This document shows positions 9,055-17,804 of a DNA stretch of 64,000 bases, piece by piece. The notes beneath the pieces are model-generated. The model was given only the letters and a program-made list of their open reading frames with translations, was not told the origin of the DNA and did no database searches. Numbering within the stretch: position 1 is the stretch's first letter; the number at the start of each line of letters is the position of its first letter. The stretch is taken from positions 1-64,000 of the forward strand of contig CAYSEX010000005.1 of assembly GCA_964430305.1 (NCBI GenBank), in the 5' to 3' direction. A program made the translations under genes and the position numbers. This DNA is from CAIZGX01 sp964430305 (GTDB lineage Bacteria > Bacteroidota > Bacteroidia > Flavobacteriales_D > Sanyastnellaceae).

Positions 9055-11351
9055 TACGCTTCCTCTCCTTGATATCTTTCAAATCGAACAACCACAAACT
9101 TACTAATTGGCGTATTGCTTCGTTCAGCACTGTTGTGGAGAGGAATAAGGCAATTCGCTTCAGGAAAATATGTGGCTACACTTCCCGATGGGATTGAGTA
9201 GGGTACAATGTAAAATTTAATGGCTCTTCTTTCTTGACCTTCATGAATGGAGATGATATTGACTAAATCTAATTTCTCGAAACCAAGATTCATCATATCC
9301 TTTTCATTCATAAGAACCACACGACGTTCATTCTCTATACCCCTGTATCTGTCATGCAGTCCATATATGGTGGTGTTGAATTGGTCATGCGTTCGAATGG
9401 TCATCAGCGTGAACATACCTTCAGGTAAACGGGTATCGAGTAATTTCGAATTCATGAAATTCGCTCGACCAGTCAATGTTGTAAAATTTCTTTCTCGTGG
9501 CCCATTGGGCAAATAAAATCCATTGGGTTTTCTCACGCGTTCATTGTAATTCTCAAAGCCAGGTATTACCGCTTCAATTTCATTGCGAATGAGATCATAA
9601 TTATCTTTCCATTGTTCCCAATTCAGTTTTGCCGTTTTTGAACAGGCCATTCCAATTCCGCATACAATGGCAGGTTCAGAGATTGCCATATCGGACATGG
9701 CGTCTATTGAACCGCGAGATGTATGAACCACCCCCATAGAGTTCTCTACAGTTAAAAACTGTTCAACACCATTGCGAATATCTTTCTCTGTTCTTCCAAG
9801 ACAAGGCAAAATAATAGCCTCTTCCCCTGTAACAAGATGTGATCTATTTAACTTGGTTGAAATCTGTACGGTGAGGCCAACCTTCTGAATGGCTTGACCA
9901 GTAACAACACTATCTGGTGTTGCAGAAATGAAATTTCCACCTAGTGCAATAAATACACGAACCTTATTTTTATCCATGGCATCAATCGCCTCAACGGCAT
10001 CATAACCGTGCTCTTTTGGCATTGAAAATCCGTAGCGTTTTTCCATTGCTTCCAAAAGCTTTGCTGAAGGCTTTTCATTGATACCCATGGTTCGATCTCC
10101 TTGAACGTTGCTGTGTCCGCGAACCGGACATAAGCCAGCACCAGGTTTACCAACAGCCCCCAAGAGCAAATGCATGTTCACCACTTCCTGGATAATGCTA
10201 ACTGCCTTCTTCTGTTGAGTTAAGCCCATAGCCCAACACGAAATCACTTTTTTCTTTTTAGATACTATCCGAGCAATTTCGAAAATTTTCTCTCTAGATA
10301 TACCGCTTAATTCCTCACATAAATTCAAATCTAACGAATCAATATCATTCCAAAAAGCCTCAAAATTCGATGTATAATCTCGAATAAATTCTTCTTCAAT
10401 TACGCCGCCTTGCTCTTTATGAATTTGTTTTAGGTAGAAACATAACATTTTGAAAACGGCATGATCACCTGCAATTTTCACTTGTAGGAAATGATCGGCC
10501 AATTTTGTTCCACCTTTCAATATTTCAACAGGGCTTTGAGGATCCACAAACTTCGTGACACCTGCTTCTGGTAGTGGATTCATATGTATGATGGTGCCAC
10601 CATTGGCTTTGCACTTTGAAAGAGCTGACATCATTCGGGGGTGATTCGTGCCCGGATTCTGACCTATCACAAAGATGACCTCAGCTTCATATAAGTCTTC
10701 CAATTTAACTGTCCCCTTACCTATTCCCAGCGATTCAATGAGTGCCACACCGCTTGACTCATGGCAAAGATTGCTGCAATCGGGAAGATTATTCGTACCC
10801 AACGTACGTACCAAAAGTTGATAAAGAAACGCCGATTCATTACTAGCTCTACCTGAAGTATAGAAAACGGCTTCATTGGGATTGCATGCATTGAGATGTT
10901 GTCCAATATGTTGGAATGCATCATTCCAAGTTATAGGCTCGTAATACATGGATCCTTTCCTCAAAATCATGGGGTGCGTAATTCTGCCACTTTTCCCAAT
11001 TTCATAATCTGACCATTCGGCCAATTCATCAATGCTGTATTTCGAAAAAAAATCTGGTGTACATTTTTTATCTGTAGCTTCTTCAGCAATTGCTTTTGCA
11101 CCGTTCTCGCAGTACTCTCCTAATTTCGATCTATGGTCAGGATCGGGCCAAGCGCACCCAGGGCAGTCTGTTCCGTCTTTTTGATTCAATTTTGAAAGCA
11201 CTTTCCAACCTTTTAACAAACCCATTTCTTCGGCAATGTGATGAATGGAAGATGAAATGGCGGGTAAGCCAACAGCAGCTTGCTTCAGTGGCTTTACGCG
11301 AATGCCTGTCAATTTCGCAGGCGGAACTACTCGAACTTTTCTCATTATCAA
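9054..11351 (-). CDS. FdhF/YdeP-family molybdopterin oxidoreductase
   Basis: A 765-residue molybdenum/tungsten bis-MGD enzyme of the FdhF/YdeP family. Relatives include E. coli YdeP, linked to acid resistance; the substrate is unknown. The N-terminal Cys cluster of the family is present (DCPGCAWPDP, Cys63 and Cys66, then YCENGAKA, Cys81), as are the molybdopterin stretches TSGRASNESAF, GQNPGTNHPRM and LPDCSNLCHESSG. The C-terminal cofactor-binding domain follows (NTTIYGLHDRYRGI). No cofactor-synthesis genes lie nearby. The start at 11351 has a second ATG two codons in. A TACATTTG -7 box lies 13 nt upstream and overlaps a palindrome (see the regulatory entry). Confidence 0.88.
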   Translation of the reverse strand: MIMRKVRVVPPAKLTGIRVKPLKQAAVGLPAISSSIHHIAEEMGLLKGWKVLSKLNQKDGTDCPGCAWPDPDHRSKLGEYCENGAKAIAEEATDKKCTPDFFSKYSIDELAEWSDYEIGKSGRITHPMILRKGSMYYEPITWNDAFQHIGQHLNACNPNEAVFYTSGRASNESAFLYQLLVRTLGTNNLPDCSNLCHESSGVALIESLGIGKGTVKLEDLYEAEVIFVIGQNPGTNHPRMMSALSKCKANGGTIIHMNPLPEAGVTKFVDPQSPVEILKGGTKLADHFLQVKIAGDHAVFKMLCFYLKQIHKEQGGVIEEEFIRDYTSNFEAFWNDIDSLDLNLCEELSGISREKIFEIARIVSKKKKVISCWAMGLTQQKKAVSIIQEVVNMHLLLGAVGKPGAGLCPVRGHSNVQGDRTMGINEKPSAKLLEAMEKRYGFSMPKEHGYDAVEAIDAMDKNKVRVFIALGGNFISATPDSVVTGQAIQKVGLTVQISTKLNRSHLVTGEEAIILPCLGRTEKDIRNGVEQFLTVENSMGVVHTSRGSIDAMSDMAISEPAIVCGIGMACSKTAKLNWEQWKDNYDLIRNEIEAVIPGFENYNERVRKPNGFYLPNGPRERNFTTLTGRANFMNSKLLDTRLPEGMFTLMTIRTHDQFNTTIYGLHDRYRGIENERRVVLMNEKDMMNLGFEKLDLVNIISIHEGQERRAIKFYIVPYSIPSGSVATYFPEANCLIPLHNSAERSNTPISKFVVVRFERYQGEEA

Positions 11352-11362
11352 AAACCCATTTC

Positions 11363-11394
11363 CTCAAATGTACATATGTGCATAACTCAAATGT
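11363..11394 (-). promoter_or_regulatory. Promoter and candidate operator upstream of the YdeP-like gene
   Basis: On the minus strand TACATTTG (plus 11365-11372) fits the Bacteroidota -7 box, with a TTTG (plus 11388-11391) 15 nt upstream as a closely spaced -33 element. Between and overlapping them is the near-palindrome TGTACATATGTGCA (11369-11382; one mismatched pair, centre CATATG). Its position over the -7 box would suit a repressor site. This is inference from sequence only. Confidence 0.4.
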
Positions 11395-11430
11395 GCGAGA
11401 TTCAGAAAAAAAAACCAACTTCGCATTGTT

Positions 11431-13302
11431 GTGAATATAGCCATTGAGTTACTTCAGAAGCATTGGGGACATGCATCCTTTCGTCCGTTGCAAGGGAAAA
11501 TTGTTACCGCATCTATGCAAGGACAAGATGTTTTTGCGCTCTTACCTACGGGCGGAGGTAAAAGTATTTGTTTTCAAGTACCTGCGTTAACACGAAAAGG
11601 AATTTGTTTAGTCATTTCTCCACTTTTGGCTTTGATGAAAGATCAAGTCAAGCATTTACACGAAATTGGCATAACTGCCACTTACTTCAGTTCTGAATTT
11701 TCCGAATCTGAGATCAATCGGCTATTCGACGAATGCATTGAGAATAAACATAAATTTGTGTACTGCTCGCCTGAACGTTTGCTTTCGCGTAAATTCAGAG
11801 AACGACTAAATTTCTTGAAATTCGGTTCTATCGTTATAGATGAAGCGCATTGTATTTCGCAATGGGGTCACGATTTTAGACCTGCTTATTTGGAAATACC
11901 AAAATTTTTAAAGGAGATTCCTCGGGTGCCAATCATGGCTGTGACTGCCACTGCTAATGCTCATGTGATAAAAGAGATAAGCTCCCTATTGTTTCAGCAT
12001 GAATTTTCTTTTTTTCAAGACAGTTTTCGCAGAGACAATTTGCATTATTTCACACTTCAAACTTCCAATAAAAATGAAACACTATTGCACTTGTGTCAAA
12101 ATATATCTGGATGCGGAATTGTGTATTGTCCATCTCGGAAGCAAGTAGATGATACTTTAAAATATTTGAGCCAAAATAACATTGAAGCTACTTCGTATCA
12201 TGCAGGAAAAAGTGTTGAAGAAAAAAAAGTTGCATTTGAAAAATGGATGAGTAATGACAAACGAATCATGGTTGCCACGAATGCATTTGGTATGGGTATA
12301 GACAAACCAGATGTTCGCTTTGTAATTCATCTTCAGCTACCAACCCGGCCCGAAGCATATTTCCAAGAGGCAGGGCGAGCAGGACGAGACGGCCATAAAA
12401 GTGATGTAATAGCCTTGTATCACGCATCGGATTTTCAACTCATGAAAGAACACGTCTTGATGTCTTATCCTGACAAAAATTTAATTTACAACGTATACCA
12501 GCAACTAGCAAACATGCATCGAGTGGCGCTACACACGGGAGAAAACGAACAGTTTCAACTCGATTTAAGTGGCCTAGCAATCCGATGCGAAATGAAAGAA
12601 TCTCAAGTTGGAAATGCCTTGTTGTTATTGGAACAATCAGGATATATTCAAATTATACCTAGGGGGAGCTTCCAATCGAAATGCAGAGTATTAGCTTCTC
12701 GAGACCAGTTACGACTTCTTGCCGAGCAAAATCACATGCAGGCTGAAATTCTCAGAACACTTTTCCGCTTGTATGGTGGAATTTGGGAAAATTTAACTTC
12801 TATTTCGGAGTGGGACATTGCTGAAGCAAGTCAGTATAGTGTAGGTGAAACTCGAAAATTATTAAAAGAGTTGGAGTCGAAACAGTTCATTGACTATTAC
12901 ATTCCAAGTGAAAAAAGTCACTTTGTATATATTCAACCCCGTGTTGAACAGCAGTATTTGTCTATTCCTGATGAAGTATATAGCATAAAGCAGCGAAGAG
13001 AGCTGGAGCAAATAGACTTCATGCAAGGTTATGCTCTCACTGCAGAGTGCAAAGAGAATTTTTTACTTCGCTATTTTAATGATCAATCATCACCCTGTCA
13101 ACAATGCCAAAGTTGTTTATTAAAGAATGAACCACCTTCAGAAAAAACCATTCTCAACCGCATTGATCAAAGTGAACAGATCGGGCATTGGTTTGCTTCT
13201 CCCATTCCATATGACAAAGAATTTGTTGAGTTAAAAATTCAAGCGCTCATTCAAGATGGAATCATTGAACTTGAACAAGGCAGAATCAAAAAGGCAAAAT
13301 AG
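11431..13302 (+). CDS. recQ: RecQ-family ATP-dependent DNA helicase
   Basis: 3'-5' DNA helicase for recombination and repair. Motif I is LPTGGGKS (residues 39-45), motif II DEAH (137-140) followed by CISQWGHDFRP, and motif VI QEAGRAGRDGH. The zinc-binding subdomain (CKENFLLRYF then CQQCQSC, around 535-560) is present and a short winged-helix region closes the protein. There is no HRDC domain; at 623 residues it is a medium-length RecQ. The start is GTG at 11431, the first good start after an in-frame stop at 11383. It is divergent from the molybdoenzyme gene and 15 nt upstream of the rlmI-like gene. Confidence 0.93.
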   Translation: MNIAIELLQKHWGHASFRPLQGKIVTASMQGQDVFALLPTGGGKSICFQVPALTRKGICLVISPLLALMKDQVKHLHEIGITATYFSSEFSESEINRLFDECIENKHKFVYCSPERLLSRKFRERLNFLKFGSIVIDEAHCISQWGHDFRPAYLEIPKFLKEIPRVPIMAVTATANAHVIKEISSLLFQHEFSFFQDSFRRDNLHYFTLQTSNKNETLLHLCQNISGCGIVYCPSRKQVDDTLKYLSQNNIEATSYHAGKSVEEKKVAFEKWMSNDKRIMVATNAFGMGIDKPDVRFVIHLQLPTRPEAYFQEAGRAGRDGHKSDVIALYHASDFQLMKEHVLMSYPDKNLIYNVYQQLANMHRVALHTGENEQFQLDLSGLAIRCEMKESQVGNALLLLEQSGYIQIIPRGSFQSKCRVLASRDQLRLLAEQNHMQAEILRTLFRLYGGIWENLTSISEWDIAEASQYSVGETRKLLKELESKQFIDYYIPSEKSHFVYIQPRVEQQYLSIPDEVYSIKQRRELEQIDFMQGYALTAECKENFLLRYFNDQSSPCQQCQSCLLKNEPPSEKTILNRIDQSEQIGHWFASPIPYDKEFVELKIQALIQDGIIELEQGRIKKAK

Positions 13303-13305
13303 CGG

Positions 13306-13313
13306 TAGTTTTG
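13306..13313 (+). promoter_or_regulatory. -7 promoter box of the rlmI-like gene
   Basis: TAGTTTTG matches TAnnTTTG and ends 4 nt before the ATG at 13318, inside the 15 nt gap after recQ. If used, the transcript would begin at or within a base or two of the start codon. Confidence 0.4.
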
Positions 13314-13317
13314 CATC

Positions 13318-14487
13318 ATGATTCCATGTGTAAAAATTAAAGCTGGCAAAGACCAAAGTATTAAACGTTTTCATCCTTGGGTATTTTCTGGCGCAGTAGC
13401 TAGTATATCTGAATTGCTGAGCGAGGGACAACTTGTTGAGATTGTAGATCACAACGAAAATAGATTGGGATGGGGACACTTCAGCGAAGGCAGTATTGCT
13501 GTGCGAATCTTTTCATTCGGCACAGAAGACTTCAACAATAACATCTGGGAGAAAAAAATTCAAAATGCATACCAACGCAGACTGAATGCTCATATCATAC
13601 ATGAAGGAACCGATTTATTTCGATTGATACATGCTGAGGGCGATGGTTTACCGGGCGTAATCATTGATGTTTATAATCATACGGCAGTCATTCAATTTCA
13701 TGGCGCAGGTATGTATCAGCATAGAAATGAAATTGCACAGGCTATTATAAAGGTTTGTGGTGAATTCATTCATGCTGTGTATAATAAAAGCAAAGAGAAA
13801 TTGAAATCCATTACCTCTGAAGATGGTTACTTAATAGGTGGACAAGAGTCCAACATTGCTCGTGAGAACAACATTCAATTTTCAATAGATTGGGTTCAGG
13901 GACAAAAGACAGGTTTTTTCATTGACCAGCGAGATAATCGTGCGCTTTTGGGCCAACTTGCACAAAACAAAAAAGTACTGAACACCTTTTGTTATAGTGG
14001 TGCTTTCAGCATGTATGCTCTAGCTAACGGTGCAACCTTGGTTCACAGCTTAGATAGCAGTGCTGGGGCACTTCAACTTACCGAAGAAAACGTAAAATTA
14101 AACGGCTATCCTGCCGAAAAACATGCCTGTATTCAAGCAGATGCTGTTCACTATCTGAAGAACCTGAATGAGGATTATGACATTATAGTTCTTGACCCAC
14201 CCGCTTTTGCGAAGCACTTGAGCGCTCGGCACAAAGCCATACAAGGTTATAGAAAAATCAATGAAGCAGCCTTGAGACAAATAAAATCGGGTGGACTATT
14301 ATTCACCTTTTCTTGCTCTCAGGTTATTGATAAGGACCAATTCAAATCGGCCATATTGGCATCGGCTATTGCTGTGGGAAGGGAAGTTCGCATTTTGCAT
14401 CAACTGCATCAGGGAGCAGATCACCCTATAAGTTTATTTCATTCTGAAGGTGAATATTTGAAGGGTCTGGTTTTAGAAGTAATTTAG
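13318..14487 (+). CDS. rlmI: Class I rRNA (cytosine-C5) methyltransferase, RlmI type
   Basis: A 389-residue SAM-dependent methyltransferase with an N-terminal PUA domain (residues about 1-75, containing FHPWVFSGAVASI) and a Rossmann methyltransferase domain. E. coli RlmI makes m5C1962 in 23S rRNA; the same target is inferred here. Visible motifs are GQKTGFFIDQRDNR, LNTFCYSGAFSMYAL (SAM motif I) and VLDPPAFAK (catalytic DPPAF motif IV). The start at 13318 is 15 nt after recQ. It is followed 4 nt later by a secreted DUF6265 gene. Confidence 0.87.
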   Translation: MIPCVKIKAGKDQSIKRFHPWVFSGAVASISELLSEGQLVEIVDHNENRLGWGHFSEGSIAVRIFSFGTEDFNNNIWEKKIQNAYQRRLNAHIIHEGTDLFRLIHAEGDGLPGVIIDVYNHTAVIQFHGAGMYQHRNEIAQAIIKVCGEFIHAVYNKSKEKLKSITSEDGYLIGGQESNIARENNIQFSIDWVQGQKTGFFIDQRDNRALLGQLAQNKKVLNTFCYSGAFSMYALANGATLVHSLDSSAGALQLTEENVKLNGYPAEKHACIQADAVHYLKNLNEDYDIIVLDPPAFAKHLSARHKAIQGYRKINEAALRQIKSGGLLFTFSCSQVIDKDQFKSAILASAIAVGREVRILHQLHQGADHPISLFHSEGEYLKGLVLEVI

Positions 14488-14491
14488 TGAC

Positions 14492-14989
14492 ATGAAAAAA
14501 CTCACAATTCTATTTTCTTTTTTCGTTAGTGTAAGTCTTTATGCTCAAGACAATGCATTAAATCAAACTATTGTAGCACAACTTCCAATTTTTCTGAAAA
14601 ACTTAGAAGGCAATTGGGTGGGAAGCACAGGTAGGGAATTGTGGACTCCTGTTGAAGATGAAGCAGTGATAGAGGGAATTAGTTTTTACAATGTTAATTT
14701 CGAAGACTACGGCACGAATGAAATGCCTGGTGAGCATATGATTATTTTAAATGATGGAATGAACTGGTTATATCTTGCCACACCATTAGATGCTGAGCAA
14801 TCAACCACATTTACGTGTACGAAGCAAACTGAAACCGAATGGGTGTTCGAGAATCCTGAACATGATTTTCCCAAAAGAATCATTTACACGCTTCTAGCGA
14901 GTGATCAACTTCAAACAACTATCGACGCGGGCCCCGGCTCTTCCCCGAAGGACGTGAAGACCTGGAAGTACTGGAAGAAGAATCTTTAG
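14492..14989 (+). CDS. Secreted DUF6265 family protein
   Basis: A 165-residue exported protein with a signal peptide (MKKLTILFSFFVSVSLYAQ) and a compact beta-rich domain resembling DUF6265. The family hallmarks LEGNWVGS...LWTP near the N-terminus and FENPEHDFPKRIIY in the second half are clear. The function is unknown; the fold is probably a small lipocalin-like barrel, which is inference. It starts 4 nt after rlmI. Its last 71 nt overlap the convergent CvfB-like gene, an unusually deep overlap. Confidence 0.75.
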   Translation: MKKLTILFSFFVSVSLYAQDNALNQTIVAQLPIFLKNLEGNWVGSTGRELWTPVEDEAVIEGISFYNVNFEDYGTNEMPGEHMIILNDGMNWLYLATPLDAEQSTTFTCTKQTETEWVFENPEHDFPKRIIYTLLASDQLQTTIDAGPGSSPKDVKTWKYWKKNL

Positions 14990-16115
14990 ATCTTCGCTGA
15001 GGTCTACCTTTAGCTTCACCCTTTTGAAACGACCTATTTTGTTCCTGCGGATTATCTGCTCTTTTCCTTGCGGTGTATTTCGGCCTGTCTTTCTCATCTC
15101 GTGAATTGGAACTTTCCACTTTCTTCTCTCTAAATTGATCTGATCCACCGTGTTCTTTCCACATGAATTCACTGTCTCTTGTGTTTCTTTGTGGAAGTTT
15201 CGATGTGCGCGGCTTATTCTCATGAGATGACCCTGACTCTTCTTTATTCCAATTCGATAAATCACGTGGCTTCTGCTCCTGACCTTCTTTCAATAGCTTA
15301 ATTCCAAACTTGGTTAAATCGACCAAACCTTGCTTGTATAAAACACCAGCAGCTTTTTTAAATGTTTTCTTAGACATGCGAAGTCTAATCTTAATTTCTT
15401 CTGGATCGCTATCGTCATTCAAACGCACGTACCCACCATTATTTTTAACATACTCCAAAAGCCTCTCTGTTGCGTCATCAATGAGGGCTGCACCTTCCTT
15501 TTGCATGCTCACTACGACATCTTTCCCTTCAATCTTCCGAACATAACATTTAATGGTTTCTCCCTCTGTAATGCGAGCCATTATTTCTTGGTTGAAAAGG
15601 AATCCACTGTATTTTCCTTCAACAACAACTTTTCGACCTGCTTCGAATTTTTCAACCACCAAACAACTAACTAAGGCGCCTCGCTCCAAATTAGGATTTT
15701 TATCTAAATGATTGAAAAAACGAGTGGTTCCGAACAAGCGTTGGTTCTCTTCATCTACCCCAAGCATAACCAAAACACGTCTTCCTTTCATGAGCTCGGT
15801 GCGCTGTTCGCGTTTTGGAATTAGAATATCGCGTTTGGTGCCAATATCAATGAATGCACCCAACTGATTTGCCGTTATCACTTCAAACTGACCAATTTCC
15901 CCCACCTGAATTGATGGTAATCTTGTTGAACCTTCTAATTCTCTGTCTTCATTGTAGTATACAAAAACTTTAATTTCTTGACCATCTTCCTTTCCCTTCC
16001 ATTCTTTCGGATGCAACCCAATTGTTTCTCTGCCCGACACCAATGATACCATTCCTTGCTCATCTACTCTAACTAATAAATCTTGGATTGCTCCGGGGAT
16101 AATATTTTTATTCAT
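14919..16115 (-). CDS. CvfB-like S1-domain RNA-binding protein with basic tail
   Basis: A 398-residue cytosolic protein of the CvfB family: several S1-like beta-barrels (about residues 1-210) followed by a winged-helix region (about 215-280, with KIRLRMSKKTFKKAAGVLYKQG). CvfB homologues bind RNA and affect virulence-factor expression in Staphylococcus; the role here is unknown. Typical members are about 280 residues long. This one adds about 115 residues rich in Arg, Lys, Ser and Gln, probably disordered and RNA-binding. The tail's coding sequence overlaps the convergent DUF6265 gene by 71 nt. A one-mismatch -7 box (GACCTTTG, plus 16120-16127) ends 4 nt before the ATG. Confidence 0.82.
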   Translation of the reverse strand: MNKNIIPGAIQDLLVRVDEQGMVSLVSGRETIGLHPKEWKGKEDGQEIKVFVYYNEDRELEGSTRLPSIQVGEIGQFEVITANQLGAFIDIGTKRDILIPKREQRTELMKGRRVLVMLGVDEENQRLFGTTRFFNHLDKNPNLERGALVSCLVVEKFEAGRKVVVEGKYSGFLFNQEIMARITEGETIKCYVRKIEGKDVVVSMQKEGAALIDDATERLLEYVKNNGGYVRLNDDSDPEEIKIRLRMSKKTFKKAAGVLYKQGLVDLTKFGIKLLKEGQEQKPRDLSNWNKEESGSSHENKPRTSKLPQRNTRDSEFMWKEHGGSDQFREKKVESSNSRDEKDRPKYTARKRADNPQEQNRSFQKGEAKGRPQRRSKDSSSSTSRSSRPSGKSRGPRR

Positions 16116-16144
16116 TTGGCAAAGGTCGGTAATCTTTATCTTTG
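16115..16144 (+). promoter_or_regulatory. Bacteroidota promoter of the T9SS gene at 16161
   Basis: TTTG (16115-16118), an 18 nt spacer and TATCTTTG (16137-16144) match the TTTG-N19-TAnnTTTG housekeeping consensus closely. The -7 box ends 16 nt before the ATG at 16161. The -33 element touches the start codon of the divergent CvfB-like gene. It is the best complete promoter in the window. Confidence 0.7.
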
Positions 16145-16160
16145 AACTTTAACCGAGACC

Positions 16161-17804
16161 ATGAAAAACCTCATTTTATTTTCACTATTTGCATTTATTG
16201 CCTATCAAAATGGACTTTCTCAATGCGCCGCAGGTGAATCTGCGGTTACTCTAGTCATGCATACTGATGCTTGGGCCTATGAAAATTACTGGCAATTGAA
16301 TTTAACGGGAACGGGATGTAACGTGGCACCTATAGCAGAAGGTGCCAATCTCAATGTGGGTTGCAGCGCTGTTGAATCAGGCAATAGCCCAAATGGCTAT
16401 AACAATAACGCTACCTATACCGAGGGACCTTTTTGTTTAGCTGTAGGAACAAGCTATGAACTCATTTTCGTAGACTCTTATGGAGATGGTGGACTTGTTA
16501 TTGAAGTACTTGAGGATGGAGCTCTAACACATGTTTACACTGGATCAGGCTCAGGCAATACATGGAACTTCACAATTGGACAATCAAATATTCCTACTTA
16601 CGATCAACCCTGCACTGCGCAAGAAATCATTGCAGATGGCCCTTCTTTTACGTTTAATAACACCAATGCCATTGCCGCATTTGGAGAACTCGCTCCAGCT
16701 GGTGTAGATTGTCAAGCATTTGGTTTTTGGTGCGAAGGAAATTCTACAAATAGTGTTTGGGCTTCTTTTACTCCAACAACTAGCTCAACAAGTTTTGAAG
16801 TTACAACTTGTAATCCAGGAACCAATACAGATACACAAATTGCGGTTTGGCGCGTAGGTGATTGCTCAGATTTTTCCTCTTACGAATTAATAGCCACCAA
16901 TGATGATATGATTGGGGGTTGTTCTGCTGGAGATAATTATGCAAGCACAACTTTTACCTCTTGCTTAGAAGTTGGCCAATTGTACCTGATTCAATTAGAT
17001 GGTTGGGAAGGCTCTGTAGGCGACATTGAATTGTCTGTTCATACATATCAAAGCTCGAATGAAATTCTTGCGTTGGTAAATAGCGTTACATGTCCGTTGG
17101 AAAAAGGTGACGTGGCAGATGGAAGTATCTATCCCTACATTGTTGGTGCTGGAATTAACTTCACTGCATCATGGACAAGTAATAACGGATTCAATTCTTC
17201 TGATCTGAACATTGAAAACATTGAACCCGGCATTTACACGCTCACTGCCACAACAGCTTGCGGCACAGTACTCAATTCTGAATACACCATAAACATTCCA
17301 GAACCTTGGCTTATCAGCACGTCTATAACAAATCCAAACTGTGGTGTCTCTGACGGTCAAATTCTAGTGAACGTGAATGGAGCAACCCCTCCGTATGAAT
17401 TCAATTGGACTTCAGTATCTGGAACTCCCCTATCAAATGTGAATCCAATCACTGATTTAGGTATTGGAGAGTACAATATGGTTATTACAGATGATCAAGG
17501 ATGCACTTTTAACTACAACTTCAATATCACAGATTGTGTTTCCATTTCAGAATTGAATGCTTCGCAAAGCGTTGCTTTGTACCCCAACCCTTCAAATGGA
17601 AAATTCAATTTAGAATTATCATTGAATACAACAGCCATTGCCAGCATTTACGATTTAACAGGAAAAGAAGTTCACACCCAAATCATATTGCCATTGCAAC
17701 ACAATACAACCTTTGATACAGAATTGGGCAATGGCATATATCTGATGGTTATTCGGTTAAACAAAGAAGAAACCATGAGCTTTCCGTTTGAAGTTAGAAG
17801 GTAA
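16161..17804 (+). CDS. Secreted T9SS cargo with SprB-like repeat
   Basis: A 547-residue exported protein. The signal peptide MKNLILFSLFAFIAYQNGLSQ is followed by a beta-sandwich with a VDSYGDGG motif (about 100-140), a second Cys-rich domain (about 145-290) and a SprB-like repeat (TNPNCGVSDGQILVNVNGATPPYEF onward, about 395-455). A type A T9SS sorting tail closes it (LYPNPSNGKFNLEL, ending FPFEVRR). It should be moved across the outer membrane and anchored or released; its ligand is unknown. The last 11 nt overlap ltaE. A strong promoter lies directly upstream. Confidence 0.83.
   Translation: MKNLILFSLFAFIAYQNGLSQCAAGESAVTLVMHTDAWAYENYWQLNLTGTGCNVAPIAEGANLNVGCSAVESGNSPNGYNNNATYTEGPFCLAVGTSYELIFVDSYGDGGLVIEVLEDGALTHVYTGSGSGNTWNFTIGQSNIPTYDQPCTAQEIIADGPSFTFNNTNAIAAFGELAPAGVDCQAFGFWCEGNSTNSVWASFTPTTSSTSFEVTTCNPGTNTDTQIAVWRVGDCSDFSSYELIATNDDMIGGCSAGDNYASTTFTSCLEVGQLYLIQLDGWEGSVGDIELSVHTYQSSNEILALVNSVTCPLEKGDVADGSIYPYIVGAGINFTASWTSNNGFNSSDLNIENIEPGIYTLTATTACGTVLNSEYTINIPEPWLISTSITNPNCGVSDGQILVNVNGATPPYEFNWTSVSGTPLSNVNPITDLGIGEYNMVITDDQGCTFNYNFNITDCVSISELNASQSVALYPNPSNGKFNLELSLNTTAIASIYDLTGKEVHTQIILPLQHNTTFDTELGNGIYLMVIRLNKEETMSFPFEVRR

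Noticed and set aside
11363..11394. Direct repeat CTCAAATGT (11363-11371 and 11386-11394) as a separate regulatory repeat
   Set aside because: Both copies are explained by the TTTG cores of the -7 and -33 elements on the minus strand.
11090..11434. Open frame of 114 codons on the plus strand over the YdeP-like gene
   Set aside because: It is antisense to the conserved N-terminal coding sequence, has no recognisable motif, and its composition follows from the opposite strand.
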